From contig NZ_JNXI01000027.1 in NCBI RefSeq assembly GCF_000717055.1, forward strand, positions 186,001 through 250,000: a stretch of 64,000 nucleotides of DNA, given 5' to 3'. The notes below the pieces were generated by a model. That model saw nothing but the letters and a program-made list of their open reading frames with translations. It did not search any database and had not been told where the DNA came from. Shown here piece by piece: positions 1-8,826 of this stretch. The position numbers were made by a program, and so were the translations under genes. How positions within the stretch are numbered: position 1 is the stretch's first letter; each line of letters begins with the position of its first letter. Source of the DNA: Streptomyces iakyrus. Its GTDB lineage: Bacteria > Actinomycetota > Actinomycetes > Streptomycetales > Streptomycetaceae.

Positions 1-1
1 C

Positions 2-2761
2 GACAGCTCCACCAAGATCCAGCAGATGAAGAACATCGAGCACACGCTGCTCGAAGAGATGGAGCAGAAGGCCCGCGAGCTGCGCAGCGCCACCGAGCGC
101 GACGCGATCATCTCCGGTGCCCTGATCCTGATCGTGCTGGGTGTGTCGCTGGTCGGCGCCTTCGTCGTGGCCCGCTCCATGATCCGCTCGCTGCGCCGTC
201 TTGAGGACACCGCGACCAAGGTCGCCTCCGACCGCCTGCCCGAGCTGGTCAAGCAGCTGTCCGAGTCCGACCCGCAGGACGTCGACACGTCCGTGGAGTC
301 GGTCGGTGTGCACTCCCGGGACGAGATCGGCCGAGTGGCCGCGGCCTTCGACGACGTGCACCGCGAGGCGGTCCGCCTCGCCGCCGAGCAGGCCCTGCTG
401 CGGGGCAACGTCAACGCGATGTTCACCAACCTCTCGCGCCGCTCCCAGGGCCTCATCCAGCGCCAGCTGTCGCTCATCTCCGAACTGGAGTCCCGCGAGG
501 CCGACCCGGACCAGCTGTCCTCGCTGTTCAAGCTCGACCACCTCGCCACCCGCATGCGCCGTAACGGTGAGAACCTCCTCGTCCTCGCGGGTGAGGAGCC
601 CGGCCGCCGCTGGACCCGTCCGGTGCCGCTGGTCGACGTTCTTCGCGCCGCCGCGTCCGAGGTGGAGCAGTACGAACGCATCGAGCTGGCCTCCGTGCCG
701 ACCACCGAAGTGGCCGGCCGGGTCGTCAACGACCTCGTGCACCTCCTCGCCGAGCTGCTGGAGAACGCGACCTCCTTCTCCTCGCCGCAGACCAAGGTCA
801 AGGTCACCGGTCACGCGCTGCCCGACGGCCGGGTGCTGATCGAGATCCACGACACCGGTATCGGTCTGTCGCCGGAGGACCTGGCCGCGATCAACGAGCG
901 GCTCGCCTCTCCCCCGACGGTGGACGTCTCCGTCTCCCGTCGCATGGGCCTCTTCGTGGTCGGTCGTCTGTCCCAGCGGCACGGCATCCGCATCCAGCTG
1001 CGCCCGTCCGACTCCGGTGGTACGACCGCGCTGGTCATGCTGCCCGTCGACGTCGCCCAGGGCGGCAGGAAGCCCCAGCCCAAGCAGCCCGGTCAGCCTC
1101 CCGTCGGTGGCGGTCCCGCCGCCGCGCAGGCCGCCGCCGGTGCGGCCGCTGCCCGGCGTGCCGCCGGGGCCGGCCAGGGTGCCGGTGCCCTCGGCGCCGG
1201 TGCGTCCGGCGGTGCCTTCGGTGGCGGTGCCTCCGGCGGTGGCCGGCTCGCTCCCGGTCAGGGCCCGCGGGCCGCGCTGCCCGGACGTGACGGGGACGGT
1301 GGCCGTCCCGGAGCGCAGGGCGGCACGCGCGGACCGCAGGGTCCCGGCCCGTCGTCGTTCGAGCAGAGCGGTCCCCCGCAGGGCCGTCCGTCCCCGGCCG
1401 GTGCCGGTGGCGGGTTCGGTCAGCAGGCCCCGGGCGCCCCGCAGGGTCTTCAGGCCGCGGGCACCAACGGGCCGCAGCAGGGCCAGGACGCCTTCGGCGG
1501 TGGCCGGAGCCGCAAGAAGCAGGGCGGCAACGCCGAGCAGGACAAGGGCCGCAGGCCGCAGCTGCCGCCGCGCGGTGGTCCGCGGGCCGAACTGCCCGGT
1601 GGCGACGCGCAGCAGCGTGTGCCGAGCTGGAGCGACGAGAACGCCCAGCCGCCGGTGCCGCGCGCGTCGCTGGACGCCCCGCGCGGCCACGAGGAGCAGC
1701 CGGACGTCTCCCGTACGTCCGCCCTGCCGCGCGTCGACGACCGCCAGGGCCCCGGTGCGACGGCGGAGATCCCGGCCGTGCCGCGCGACGACAACAGGCA
1801 GGGCTTCGGCTCGCCGGCCGACTTCGGTACCGCCCAGGACCCCTTCGGTCCTGGCGCGAACGCACAGCAGGGCCAGGGTTCGTTCGTGCGCCCGGACGTC
1901 TTCGGCGCCCCGGGCGGCCGTAACGACTCGTCCACGTCGGGCCAGTACCCGGCACCGCAGTCCTACGACAACGGCTCGGCCGGCCAGTACCCGGCCCCGC
2001 GCCAGGAGAACGGGGCGACCGGCCAGTACCCGGCGCCCCGCCAGGACAACGGATCCACGGGCCAGTACCCGGCGCCCCGCCAGGACAACGGCTCGACCGG
2101 CCAGTACCCCGCACCGCGCCAGGACAACGGCTCCGGGCGGCCCACGCTCCCGGGTCCGGCCACGCCGGCCGACCCCGCGGGCACGGGCCGGTACGAGCAG
2201 CCGCAGGTCAACGGCGGCAGGGGACCGGCCGACTTCGGCGCCCCGCGGCCGCCCGCGCCGCAGGCCCGTCCGGTCCGGCAGGAGCCCGAGGCCCTGCCGC
2301 CGGCGTCCGGTCCGGGCGACGGTCGTACGCCGCTGTACGACACGCTGGAGACCAACTGGTTCCACGGCCAGCAGGAGCAGCAGTCGCAGCCGCAGAACAA
2401 CGGCTCCGCTCCGGCCGCCCCGCAGCAGCCGCAGGGACCCACCGGTCCGCAGCGGTCCGCCGCCCCCGCCGGCTGGCGCACCTCGCCGAACGACGACCTC
2501 GTCCGCCAGGCCGAGCGAGTCCGCCAGCCCGCCGCGGGTGGTGTCACCACCTCCGGCCTGCCGCGCCGGGTGCCCCGGGCGAACCTCGTCCCGGGCACGG
2601 CGCAGCAGCAAACCCACCAGAGCGGTCCGCAGGTCTCGCGTGCGCCCGATGACGTACGCGGCCGGCTGACCAATCTCCGTCGGGGAATCGCACAGGGTCG
2701 TCAGGCCGGGTCCACCCAGACCGGCAGCCACCCACGGCCCACTCACCAGCAGGAGCGTTAG
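2..2761 (+). CDS. cvnA1: Conservon sensor-kinase-like protein CvnA1 (5' end outside window)
   Basis: The gene enters the window in frame from position 2, so the sensor domain is missing; 919 residues are visible. A membrane segment lies near nt 110-180, followed by a HAMP-like linker. The dimerisation-like stretch LDHLATRMRR is near nt 530-565, and a HATPase_c fold follows with an N box (LLENATSFSS), a G box (DTGIGLS) and a second G box (GLFVVGRLSQRHG). About 570 residues of Pro/Gly/Gln-rich tail follow, with a 39-bp repeat block, ending in a conserved LPRRVPRANL segment also present in CvnA2. In Streptomyces, cvn operons encode a membrane complex likened to eukaryotic G-protein receptors. 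cvnB1 starts at the base after the stop. Symbol assigned from position next to accBE and from operon order. Confidence 0.93.
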   Translation, partial: DSSTKIQQMKNIEHTLLEEMEQKARELRSATERDAIISGALILIVLGVSLVGAFVVARSMIRSLRRLEDTATKVASDRLPELVKQLSESDPQDVDTSVESVGVHSRDEIGRVAAAFDDVHREAVRLAAEQALLRGNVNAMFTNLSRRSQGLIQRQLSLISELESREADPDQLSSLFKLDHLATRMRRNGENLLVLAGEEPGRRWTRPVPLVDVLRAAASEVEQYERIELASVPTTEVAGRVVNDLVHLLAELLENATSFSSPQTKVKVTGHALPDGRVLIEIHDTGIGLSPEDLAAINERLASPPTVDVSVSRRMGLFVVGRLSQRHGIRIQLRPSDSGGTTALVMLPVDVAQGGRKPQPKQPGQPPVGGGPAAAQAAAGAAAARRAAGAGQGAGALGAGASGGAFGGGASGGGRLAPGQGPRAALPGRDGDGGRPGAQGGTRGPQGPGPSSFEQSGPPQGRPSPAGAGGGFGQQAPGAPQGLQAAGTNGPQQGQDAFGGGRSRKKQGGNAEQDKGRRPQLPPRGGPRAELPGGDAQQRVPSWSDENAQPPVPRASLDAPRGHEEQPDVSRTSALPRVDDRQGPGATAEIPAVPRDDNRQGFGSPADFGTAQDPFGPGANAQQGQGSFVRPDVFGAPGGRNDSSTSGQYPAPQSYDNGSAGQYPAPRQENGATGQYPAPRQDNGSTGQYPAPRQDNGSTGQYPAPRQDNGSGRPTLPGPATPADPAGTGRYEQPQVNGGRGPADFGAPRPPAPQARPVRQEPEALPPASGPGDGRTPLYDTLETNWFHGQQEQQSQPQNNGSAPAAPQQPQGPTGPQRSAAPAGWRTSPNDDLVRQAERVRQPAAGGVTTSGLPRRVPRANLVPGTAQQQTHQSGPQVSRAPDDVRGRLTNLRRGIAQGRQAGSTQTGSHPRPTHQQER
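1940..2137 (+). repeat. 39-bp in-frame tandem repeat in cvnA1 tail
   Basis: Five copies begin at 1940, 1982, 2021, 2060 and 2099. The first is 42 bp and the others 39 bp. Each encodes GQYPAPRQDNGST or a close variant. Because the unit is a multiple of three, copy-number change would lengthen or shorten the disordered cytoplasmic tail without breaking the frame. Confidence 0.9.
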
Positions 2762-3184
2762 TTGAGTCCGATGAGCCAGGCGGCACAGAATCTCAACTGG
2801 TTGATCACCAACTTCGTGGACAACACCCCCGGGGTGTCCCACACCGTCGTCGTGTCCGCCGACGGTCTCCTCCTGGCGCTGTCGGAGGGCTTCCCGCGCG
2901 ACCGCGCGGACCAGCTCGCGGCCGTCGCCTCGGGCCTGACGTCGCTGACGGCGGGCGCTTCCCGGATCTTCGAGGGCGGTGACGTGGCGCAGACGGTCGT
3001 GGAGATGGAGCGAGGGTTCCTCTTCCTCATGTCCGTCTCGGACGGCTCGTCCCTCGCGGTCCTCGCTCACCCCGAGTGCGACATCGGCCTCGTCGGCTAC
3101 GAGATGGCGCTCCTGGTCGACCGCGCGGGCGCGGTCCTCACCCCCGACCTGCGAGCTGAGCTCCAAGGCAGTCTGCTCCACTGA
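2762..3184 (+). CDS. cvnB1: Conservon Roadblock/LC7 protein CvnB1
   Basis: A 140-residue Roadblock/LC7-family protein, the class that binds Ras-like GTPases and acts as regulator or scaffold. Key text is NWLITNFVDNTPGVSHTVVV near the N-terminus and a central SDGSSLAVLAHPE strand. The TTG start at 2762 directly follows the cvnA1 stop and has AGGAG six bases upstream; an ATG three codons on is the alternative. The paralogue cvnB2 starts at GTG at the equivalent codon, which supports the non-ATG start. It is almost identical to CvnB2 over its whole length. Part of cvnA1-B1-C1-D1, with translation almost certainly coupled to cvnA1. Confidence 0.93.
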   Translation: MSPMSQAAQNLNWLITNFVDNTPGVSHTVVVSADGLLLALSEGFPRDRADQLAAVASGLTSLTAGASRIFEGGDVAQTVVEMERGFLFLMSVSDGSSLAVLAHPECDIGLVGYEMALLVDRAGAVLTPDLRAELQGSLLH

Positions 3185-3294
3185 TCGGCCCCGGCACCAC
3201 CCGTCTCACCACATCACCGTCCGGCTGCCACACACCCCACACAGGCCCCGTCAGACGGCTTGCTGACCGACTTGCTGTCCCGCCCGGAGGACCC

Positions 3295-3690
3295 ATGACC
3301 CCGCCCACCGCCTCTCATGATCCGTACGCGGAGCCGTACGAGGACGAGGGCGACCAGCCGCTGGTTCGGCCCTATGCCATGACCGGCGGCCGGACACGGC
3401 CGCGCTACCAGCTGGCCATCGAGGCACTGATCAGCACGACCGCGGACCCCGCCGCGCTCATGGGGCTGCTCCCGGAGCACCAGCGGATCTGCCACCTCTG
3501 CCGTGAGGTGAAGTCGGTGGCCGAGGTCTCGGCGCTGCTGAACATGCCGCTGGGTGTGGCCCGGATCCTGGTCGCGGACCTCGCCGAGGCCGGTCTCGTC
3601 GCGATCCACCAGCCGGGCGGCGACGACGCCACCGGTGCGCCGGACGTGACACTGCTCGAAAGGGTGCTCAGTGGACTTCGCAAGCTCTGA
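3295..3690 (+). CDS. cvnC1: Conservon DUF742 protein CvnC1
   Basis: A 131-residue DUF742 protein. A short acidic N-terminus precedes LVRPYAMTGGRTRPRYQLAI, the family hallmark. A winged-helix-like core follows (LPEHQRICHLCREVKSVAEV, then LGVARILVADLAEAGLV). It ends in LLERVLSGLRKL. The ATG has GGAGG seven bases upstream. A 110-bp gap separates it from cvnB1, the only sizeable gap inside the operon. The last 20 bases overlap the start of cvnD1, a typical cvn arrangement that couples translation. It is shorter than CvnC2 because it lacks most of that protein's Pro/Gln-rich N-terminal extension. Confidence 0.93.
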   Translation: MTPPTASHDPYAEPYEDEGDQPLVRPYAMTGGRTRPRYQLAIEALISTTADPAALMGLLPEHQRICHLCREVKSVAEVSALLNMPLGVARILVADLAEAGLVAIHQPGGDDATGAPDVTLLERVLSGLRKL

Positions 3691-4042
3691 CCAGGGTCGA
3701 TCCACCACCTCCGCGAAAATAGTGGTGGCGGGCGGCTTCGGCGTGGGCAAGACCACGTTCGTGGGCGCCGTCTCGGAGATCAACCCGCTGCGGACCGAGG
3801 CCGTGATGACCTCGGCCAGCGCGGGCATCGACGACCTGACCCACACCGGGGACAAGACCACCACCACGGTGGCCATGGACTTCGGCCGCATCACCCTGGA
3901 CCAGGACCTGATCCTGTACCTCTTCGGTACGCCGGGCCAGGACCGCTTCTGGTTCATGTGGGACGACCTGGTGCGCGGCGCCATCGGCAAGAGTGCCCTG
4001 ATCACGCTGGTCGAGCACGCTCTGATGGCACGGCTGAGGTAG
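3671..4042 (+). CDS. cvnD1: Conservon small GTPase CvnD1, internally truncated
   Basis: The 123-residue product begins at GTG inside the end of cvnC1. The P-loop GGFGVGKT, the switch region and the G3-like FGTPGQDRFWFMWDDLVRGA are intact. The chain then jumps from RGAIG straight to KSALITLVEHALMARLR, the normal C-terminal helix. Family members are usually about 190 residues. The missing 65-70 residues hold the strand with the G4 motif (Asn/Thr-x-x-Asp) and the G5 loop. The reading frame is kept and the C-terminus is normal, so this is a clean in-frame deletion rather than a frameshift. Guanine specificity, and perhaps folding, should be impaired. CvnD2 has the same kind of lesion. An assembly error cannot be excluded. 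Confidence 0.88.
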   Translation: MDFASSDQGRSTTSAKIVVAGGFGVGKTTFVGAVSEINPLRTEAVMTSASAGIDDLTHTGDKTTTTVAMDFGRITLDQDLILYLFGTPGQDRFWFMWDDLVRGAIGKSALITLVEHALMARLR

Positions 4043-4417
4043 CACCCAATTCAGAAGCGCCATACGGCAGTTGTCGTAGATGCACCGGAGCCGACTGTGT
4101 CCTTTGACACGGTCGGCCAAGGTGTTCATAACGTTTCGGCAGAGGAATCTGGTGGTACGGCCACGCGTCGCGCACATCCGGTCTCGCTGCGCGCACAACA
4201 GCCCCGCCTTTTGGCGGGGCTCGCTCTTTATGACCGTTTTATCTGGGGCTTACATCACGTCGAATCCCCGCCCCGGACTGTTTGGAAGAGCGCAGGTCGT
4301 CGTGCTGGAATGCCTGAACTGCCCAATAGTCAATGACGCACTCGTCCATCGAGGCGTGTTGGGCTCTGAACACTGCGGCACAACGTTGGTGCCGACCGCC
4401 GAGAGGTTGTTGGTCGA
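4043..4417. other. Intergenic gap between conservons 1 and 2
   Basis: 375 bp without a convincing gene. It contains the cvn1 terminator hairpin (4200-4221). The following 200 bp is comparatively AT-rich and must hold the cvnA2 promoter, though no strong -35/-10 pair was identified. GAGAGG near 4401 is the likely ribosome-binding site for the cvnA2 GTG. Confidence 0.6.
4200..4221 (+). terminator. Intrinsic terminator of conservon 1
   Basis: A perfect 9-bp stem (AGCCCCGCC / GGCGGGGCT) with a TTTT loop is followed by CGCTCTTTAT, about 160 bp after cvnD1. Confidence 0.8.
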
Positions 4418-7400
4418 GTGAGGCGAAGCAAGAACAGTCCCGAGCCGTCGGCCCGGGGCAACTTCACCCCGCCGCCGCGCACAGCGGCGCCCGCCCCCGT
4501 GCCCGGTTCGGAACCGACGGCCGCGCCCGCTGAGAGCGGCGGCCGTCTCTCTCCGCGCAACTGGCGCGTGGCGACCAGGCTGAACGCGATCCTGCTCATA
4601 CCCGTGCTGGTCGGCCTCGTCATGGGCGGCTTCCAGGTGAAGAGCTCGATCGACACCTGGCAGGAGGCCGAGGACGCGGAGAACACCGCCCGCCTCGTCC
4701 GCGCCTCGCTGCTCTACGCCAACGCCCTCTACATCGAACGTGACGCGTCGGCGGCGCCGCTGCTGAAGGGCAGCGCCCAGAGCGCCCAGGACAAGGCGAC
4801 CGTCACCCAGGTCCGCAAGGCCACCGACGAGGCGGCGGACGCCTTCGACGCCGCGGCGCAGAACATGCCGGCCAAGCCCGGTCTGGAGCGCCGGCTGAAG
4901 CTCTTCCGCAAGGCGGAGCCCAAGCTGGCCACCCTGCGCCAGGTCGCGTACACCTCCAAGCTCAAGGGCGTACAGACCGAAGAGGGCTACGTCGAGGTCG
5001 CCCACCCGCTGACGGAGTTCGCCAACGAGCTCGGCCTCGGCACCGGCAACATCACCAGCTACGGCCGGACCGTGTACGCCATCGAGCTCACCAAGGCGGC
5101 GCTGTCGCTCCAGCGCTCCATCGGCATGCACATCCTGGTCAAGCCGGGTCCGGACGACGGCAACCTGGCCAGCCAGCGCATCGCGCTCTCCTCGTACGCC
5201 TACCTCGAGCGCATCGCCGTGCAGGAGTACATCGGCGGTGGCACCGAGCAGGACGCGGCCAAGCTCGAGGCGGCCGAGGCCAAGGTCAAGGCCGACGGTG
5301 CCGCGATGGCCCGCGAGGCCAAGGCCAAGAACCCGGACTACGTCCCGCCGCCCGCCAGCCTGACGACGATGATCTCGCGTGTGGCCACGCTGCGGAGCAC
5401 GGACCCGAGCGCGCGCGCCGCACTCGCCGAGCAGGGCATCACCGCCGAGAACTGGTGGGCGGTCAACACGCTCAAGTTCAACGCGTACGAAAAGATCGAG
5501 ACGGACCTGGCCGACAAGGCCGTGAGCGAAGCGTCCGACATCGCCGACGACGCCCAGCGTGACGCCTACATCACCGGTGCCGCCGTCGTGGTCGCCCTGC
5601 TGCTCGCCTTCATCCTGGCCGGCGCGGTCGCCCGCCAGATGAGCCGCTCGATGCGCCAGCTGCGCAACGCCGCCTTCGGTATCGCCGAGCAGCGTCTGCC
5701 GATGCTGGTCGACCAGCTCTCCCGCACCGACCCCGGCCGCGTCGACACCCGCGTCCAGGCCATCCCGATCTCCACCACCGACGAGATCGGCGAGGTCGCC
5801 CGCGCCTTCGACCAGGTCCACCGCGAGGCCGTCCGGCTCGCCGCCGAGCAGGCCCTGCTGCGGGGCAACATCAACGCGATCTTCACCAACCTGTCGCGCC
5901 GCAACCAGTCGCTGATCGAGGGCCAGCTGACCCTGATCACCGACCTGGAGAACAACGAGGCCGACCCGGACCAGCTGGAGAACCTCTTCAAGCTGGACCA
6001 CCTGGCGACCCGTATGCGCCGCAACGGCGAGAACCTCCTGGTCCTCGCCGGCGAGGAGCCCGGCCGCCGCTGGGACCAGCCGGTCCCGCTGGTCGACGTG
6101 CTGCGCGCCGCCTCCTCCGAGGTGGAGCAGTACGAGCGCATCGAGCTCTCCGGCGTCCCGGAGGCCGAGATCCACGGCCGTGCCGTGACCGACCTCGTGC
6201 ACCTGCTCGCCGAGCTCCTGGAGAACGCCACCACGTTCTCCTCCCCGCAGACCAAGGTCCGCGTCACCGCGACCCGTCTCCCCGACGGCCGCGTGATGAT
6301 CGAGATCCACGACAAGGGCATCGGTCTCACCGCCGAGGACTTCGCGGACATCAACCACAAGCTGGCCAACCCGCCGACCGTGGACGCCGCGATCTCCCAG
6401 CGCATGGGCCTGTTCGTGGTCGGCCGGCTGTCCGACCGGCACGGCATCCGGGTCCAGCTGCGCCCCTCGGGCGAGCAGGCCGGCACCACCTCGCTGGTCA
6501 TGCTGCCGGACGCGATCACCCACGGCGGTGGCGGCGAGCAGCACGTGGACCGCGACGAGTTCACCGTCTCGCAGATCATCCCGGAGCAGAACTTCGGCGG
6601 CGGCGAGAACTTCGGCCAGCCCATGCGCACGGCCGCGGAGCTCGGCTTCGACGACAGCCGCTACTCCGACGTCCCCGACGACATACGCGAGCTGGACCCC
6701 GTCGGCCGCTCCCTGATGCGTGAGGAGCGCCGGGCGGCCCTGGAGTCGCAGTCGCACGAGCAGCCCGCGCTGCCCGGGCAGAGCAGCCAGGAGCCCTCCC
6801 AGGCGACCGGCTACCGCGACGAGTACAACGGGCAGCAGCAGGGCTACGACGCCGGGCAGGGCTACGACACCGGCCAGTCCGGCTACCCGGAGCAGCAGCC
6901 GTCCGCGTACGACCGTCAGGCGCCGTACCAGGAACAGCAGGCGCCGTACCAGGAGCAGCAGGCGTCGTACGAGGAGCCGCAGCGGTCTGCGTACGACGAG
7001 CAGTACTACGCGCCGAACGGCGGTCTGCCGCAGAACGACACCTTCTCGCCGAACGGCGGCTACCCTGAGCCCTCCTCCTATGCGGAGCCGGCCCAGGAGG
7101 AGCCCTCGGCTCCGGGCGCGGGCGGGCAGGGCGGATTCGCCGCGTTCGAGCAGCGGCGCCACCAGGACGACTGGCCGCAGCAGGACGGTTACCAGAACGG
7201 CTACCCGAGCCAGTACCCTTCTCAGGCCCAGGAAACGGAATCTGCGCAGGCCGCTGACGCAAGTGAGCAGGACCGCGTAGGCTTCGACCGTCCGGGATCG
7301 AGCCCCTCCGCCGCTCACACGATGACCGACGCCGGTCTTCCCCGCCGTGGAGCCACCGCGAGCGGTGCGAACGGCACGGGTGGCGCACGGCATGTGAGCC

Positions 7401-7729
7401 AGGAGCCGCCGGCCTCCGCTCCGGAGAGCAAGGGCGACGACTGGCGCTCGGCCAACGACGAGCGGTGGCAGCAGGCTTCGCAGCTCCGGAAGCCCAAGGC
7501 GGGCGGGGTCACCTCCTCCGGCCTGCCGAGGCGGGTTCCCAAGGCCAACCTGATCGAGGGAGCCGCCGAGAGCACCCCCCAGGGAGGCCCACAGGTCTCC
7601 CGCGCCCCGGAGGACGTCCGGGGCAGGCTGAGCAACCTGCGTCGGGGCGTCCAGCGCGGACGCAGCGCAGGCAGTGAAACGAACGGCCAGGGCTTCGGTC
7701 CTGACAGCACCTACAACCAGGAGCGTTAG
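4418..7729 (+). CDS. cvnA2: Conservon sensor-kinase-like protein CvnA2
   Basis: Full-length 1103-residue CvnA. A disordered N-terminus is followed by a membrane helix at about 56-74, then an extracytoplasmic sensor region at 75-380 and a second helix at about 385-408. HAMP-like linker, LDHLATRMRR (about 526) and HATPase_c (N box LLENATTFSS, G box DKGIGLT, GLFVVGRLSDRHG) end near residue 710. The tail is Gln/Tyr/Pro-rich and includes three 21-bp repeats (6917-6979, QAPYQEQ). It closes with the LPRRVPKANL block shared with CvnA1. The GTG start has GAGAGG eleven bases upstream. The kinase core is very similar to CvnA1 while the tails differ, so the paralogues probably share a mechanism but not partners. 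cvnB2 begins one base after the stop. Confidence 0.95.
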   Translation: MRRSKNSPEPSARGNFTPPPRTAAPAPVPGSEPTAAPAESGGRLSPRNWRVATRLNAILLIPVLVGLVMGGFQVKSSIDTWQEAEDAENTARLVRASLLYANALYIERDASAAPLLKGSAQSAQDKATVTQVRKATDEAADAFDAAAQNMPAKPGLERRLKLFRKAEPKLATLRQVAYTSKLKGVQTEEGYVEVAHPLTEFANELGLGTGNITSYGRTVYAIELTKAALSLQRSIGMHILVKPGPDDGNLASQRIALSSYAYLERIAVQEYIGGGTEQDAAKLEAAEAKVKADGAAMAREAKAKNPDYVPPPASLTTMISRVATLRSTDPSARAALAEQGITAENWWAVNTLKFNAYEKIETDLADKAVSEASDIADDAQRDAYITGAAVVVALLLAFILAGAVARQMSRSMRQLRNAAFGIAEQRLPMLVDQLSRTDPGRVDTRVQAIPISTTDEIGEVARAFDQVHREAVRLAAEQALLRGNINAIFTNLSRRNQSLIEGQLTLITDLENNEADPDQLENLFKLDHLATRMRRNGENLLVLAGEEPGRRWDQPVPLVDVLRAASSEVEQYERIELSGVPEAEIHGRAVTDLVHLLAELLENATTFSSPQTKVRVTATRLPDGRVMIEIHDKGIGLTAEDFADINHKLANPPTVDAAISQRMGLFVVGRLSDRHGIRVQLRPSGEQAGTTSLVMLPDAITHGGGGEQHVDRDEFTVSQIIPEQNFGGGENFGQPMRTAAELGFDDSRYSDVPDDIRELDPVGRSLMREERRAALESQSHEQPALPGQSSQEPSQATGYRDEYNGQQQGYDAGQGYDTGQSGYPEQQPSAYDRQAPYQEQQAPYQEQQASYEEPQRSAYDEQYYAPNGGLPQNDTFSPNGGYPEPSSYAEPAQEEPSAPGAGGQGGFAAFEQRRHQDDWPQQDGYQNGYPSQYPSQAQETESAQAADASEQDRVGFDRPGSSPSAAHTMTDAGLPRRGATASGANGTGGARHVSQEPPASAPESKGDDWRSANDERWQQASQLRKPKAGGVTSSGLPRRVPKANLIEGAAESTPQGGPQVSRAPEDVRGRLSNLRRGVQRGRSAGSETNGQGFGPDSTYNQER

Positions 7730-7730
7730 T

Positions 7731-8153
7731 GTGAGCCCGATGAGCCAGGCGGCACAGAACCTGAACTGGTTGATCACCAACTTCGTGGACAACACCCCGG
7801 GGGTGTCCCACACGGTGGTGGTCTCCGCCGACGGACTCCTTCTGGCGATGTCCGAAGGCTTCCCCCGCGACCGCGCCGACCAGCTCGCGGCCGTCGCTTC
7901 CGGTTTGACGTCGCTGACGGCGGGCGCTTCCCGGATCTTCGAGGGAGGCGCCGTGAACCAGACCGTTGTGGAGATGGAGCGGGGATTCCTCTTCATCATG
8001 TCCGTATCCGACGGTTCGTCGCTCGCCGTTCTCGCACATCCGGAGGCGGACATCGGCCTCATCGGGTACGAGATGGCGCTGCTGGTCGACCGAGCCGGTA
8101 CGGTCCTGACACCGGACCTTCGTGCAGAGCTCCAGGGGAGCCTGCTCAACTAA
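7731..8153 (+). CDS. cvnB2: Conservon Roadblock/LC7 protein CvnB2
   Basis: A 140-residue Roadblock/LC7 protein, near-identical to CvnB1 (differences cluster at the end of the LLLAMSEGF strand and around FEGGAVNQTVV). The GTG start lies one base past the cvnA2 stop, with AGGAG seven bases upstream; ATG three codons later is the alternative. It presumably bridges the CvnA2 kinase-like protein and the CvnD2 GTPase at the membrane. The strong similarity of B1 and B2 beside divergent A tails fits recent duplication or gene conversion. Confidence 0.94.
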   Translation: MSPMSQAAQNLNWLITNFVDNTPGVSHTVVVSADGLLLAMSEGFPRDRADQLAAVASGLTSLTAGASRIFEGGAVNQTVVEMERGFLFIMSVSDGSSLAVLAHPEADIGLIGYEMALLVDRAGTVLTPDLRAELQGSLLN

Positions 8154-8247
8154 CAGACGGACGGTGCGTTTTGGCGTCCCGTGGCCGTAAGGTTTCGGGA
8201 CGCGGCTCCACAGCGATGGGTGCCAGGCACAGTCGGAGGAGGAGAAA

Positions 8248-8826
8248 GTGGCAACACCCCCAGGCGGTTCGTCTTCGGGCAACTGGTCGTACGGCCCTGC
8301 CCAGGGCCAGGGCGACGGTGGTCAGAACCCGAACCGTTACAACTTCCCCTCCGCACCGAGCCACCGGCAGCCGTACGCGCCGCAGGGCCCCGGCCCGTCG
8401 CCGTACGACCAGCCGCCGGCCCCGCGAATCCAGCCTGTGCAGCCGCAGCGCCGCACCCCCGAGCCGGCGCCCGCCGGGGCGTCGAACAACCCCCTGGTGC
8501 GTCCGTACGCCATGACCGGCGGCCGGACCCGCCCGCGCTACCAGCTCGCCATCGAGGCGCTGGTGCACACCACTGCGCAGCCGCACCAGATGCAGGGCCA
8601 GTTGCCCGAGCATCAGCGGATCTGCAACCTCTGCCGGGAAATCAAGTCGGTCGCCGAGATCTCGGCGCTCCTCACGATCCCTCTCGGCGTGGCCAGGATC
8701 CTCGTCGCCGACTTGGCGGAGGCGGGACTGGTCGCCATCCATCAGCCCGGCGGCGACGAGAACGCCGGCGGCCAGCCAGACGTGACACTGCTCGAAAGGG
8801 TGCTCAGTGGACTTCGCAAGCTCTAG
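8248..8826 (+). CDS. cvnC2: Conservon DUF742 protein CvnC2
   Basis: 192 residues. A Pro/Gln/Ser-rich N-terminal 80 residues precede the DUF742 core, marked by LVRPYAMTGGRTRPRYQLAI, LPEHQRICNLCREIKSVAEI and a LLERVLSGLRKL end. The GTG start sits five bases after a very strong GGAGGAGGAG. The 3' end overlaps cvnD2 by 20 bases, exactly as in conservon 1. It differs from CvnC1 mainly by the long low-complexity extension. Confidence 0.94.
   Translation: MATPPGGSSSGNWSYGPAQGQGDGGQNPNRYNFPSAPSHRQPYAPQGPGPSPYDQPPAPRIQPVQPQRRTPEPAPAGASNNPLVRPYAMTGGRTRPRYQLAIEALVHTTAQPHQMQGQLPEHQRICNLCREIKSVAEISALLTIPLGVARILVADLAEAGLVAIHQPGGDENAGGQPDVTLLERVLSGLRKL

Noticed and set aside
3541..4042. Frameshift as the cause of the short CvnD1
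   Set aside because: The C-terminal helix is in the correct frame and no alternative frame supplies the missing G4/G5 segment; it is a deletion.
4250..8149. A 1299-codon open frame antisense to cvnA2
   Set aside because: Its codons follow the third-position GC of the real gene on the other strand; the translation is Leu/Val/Arg-rich with no family motif and it covers a clear CvnA.
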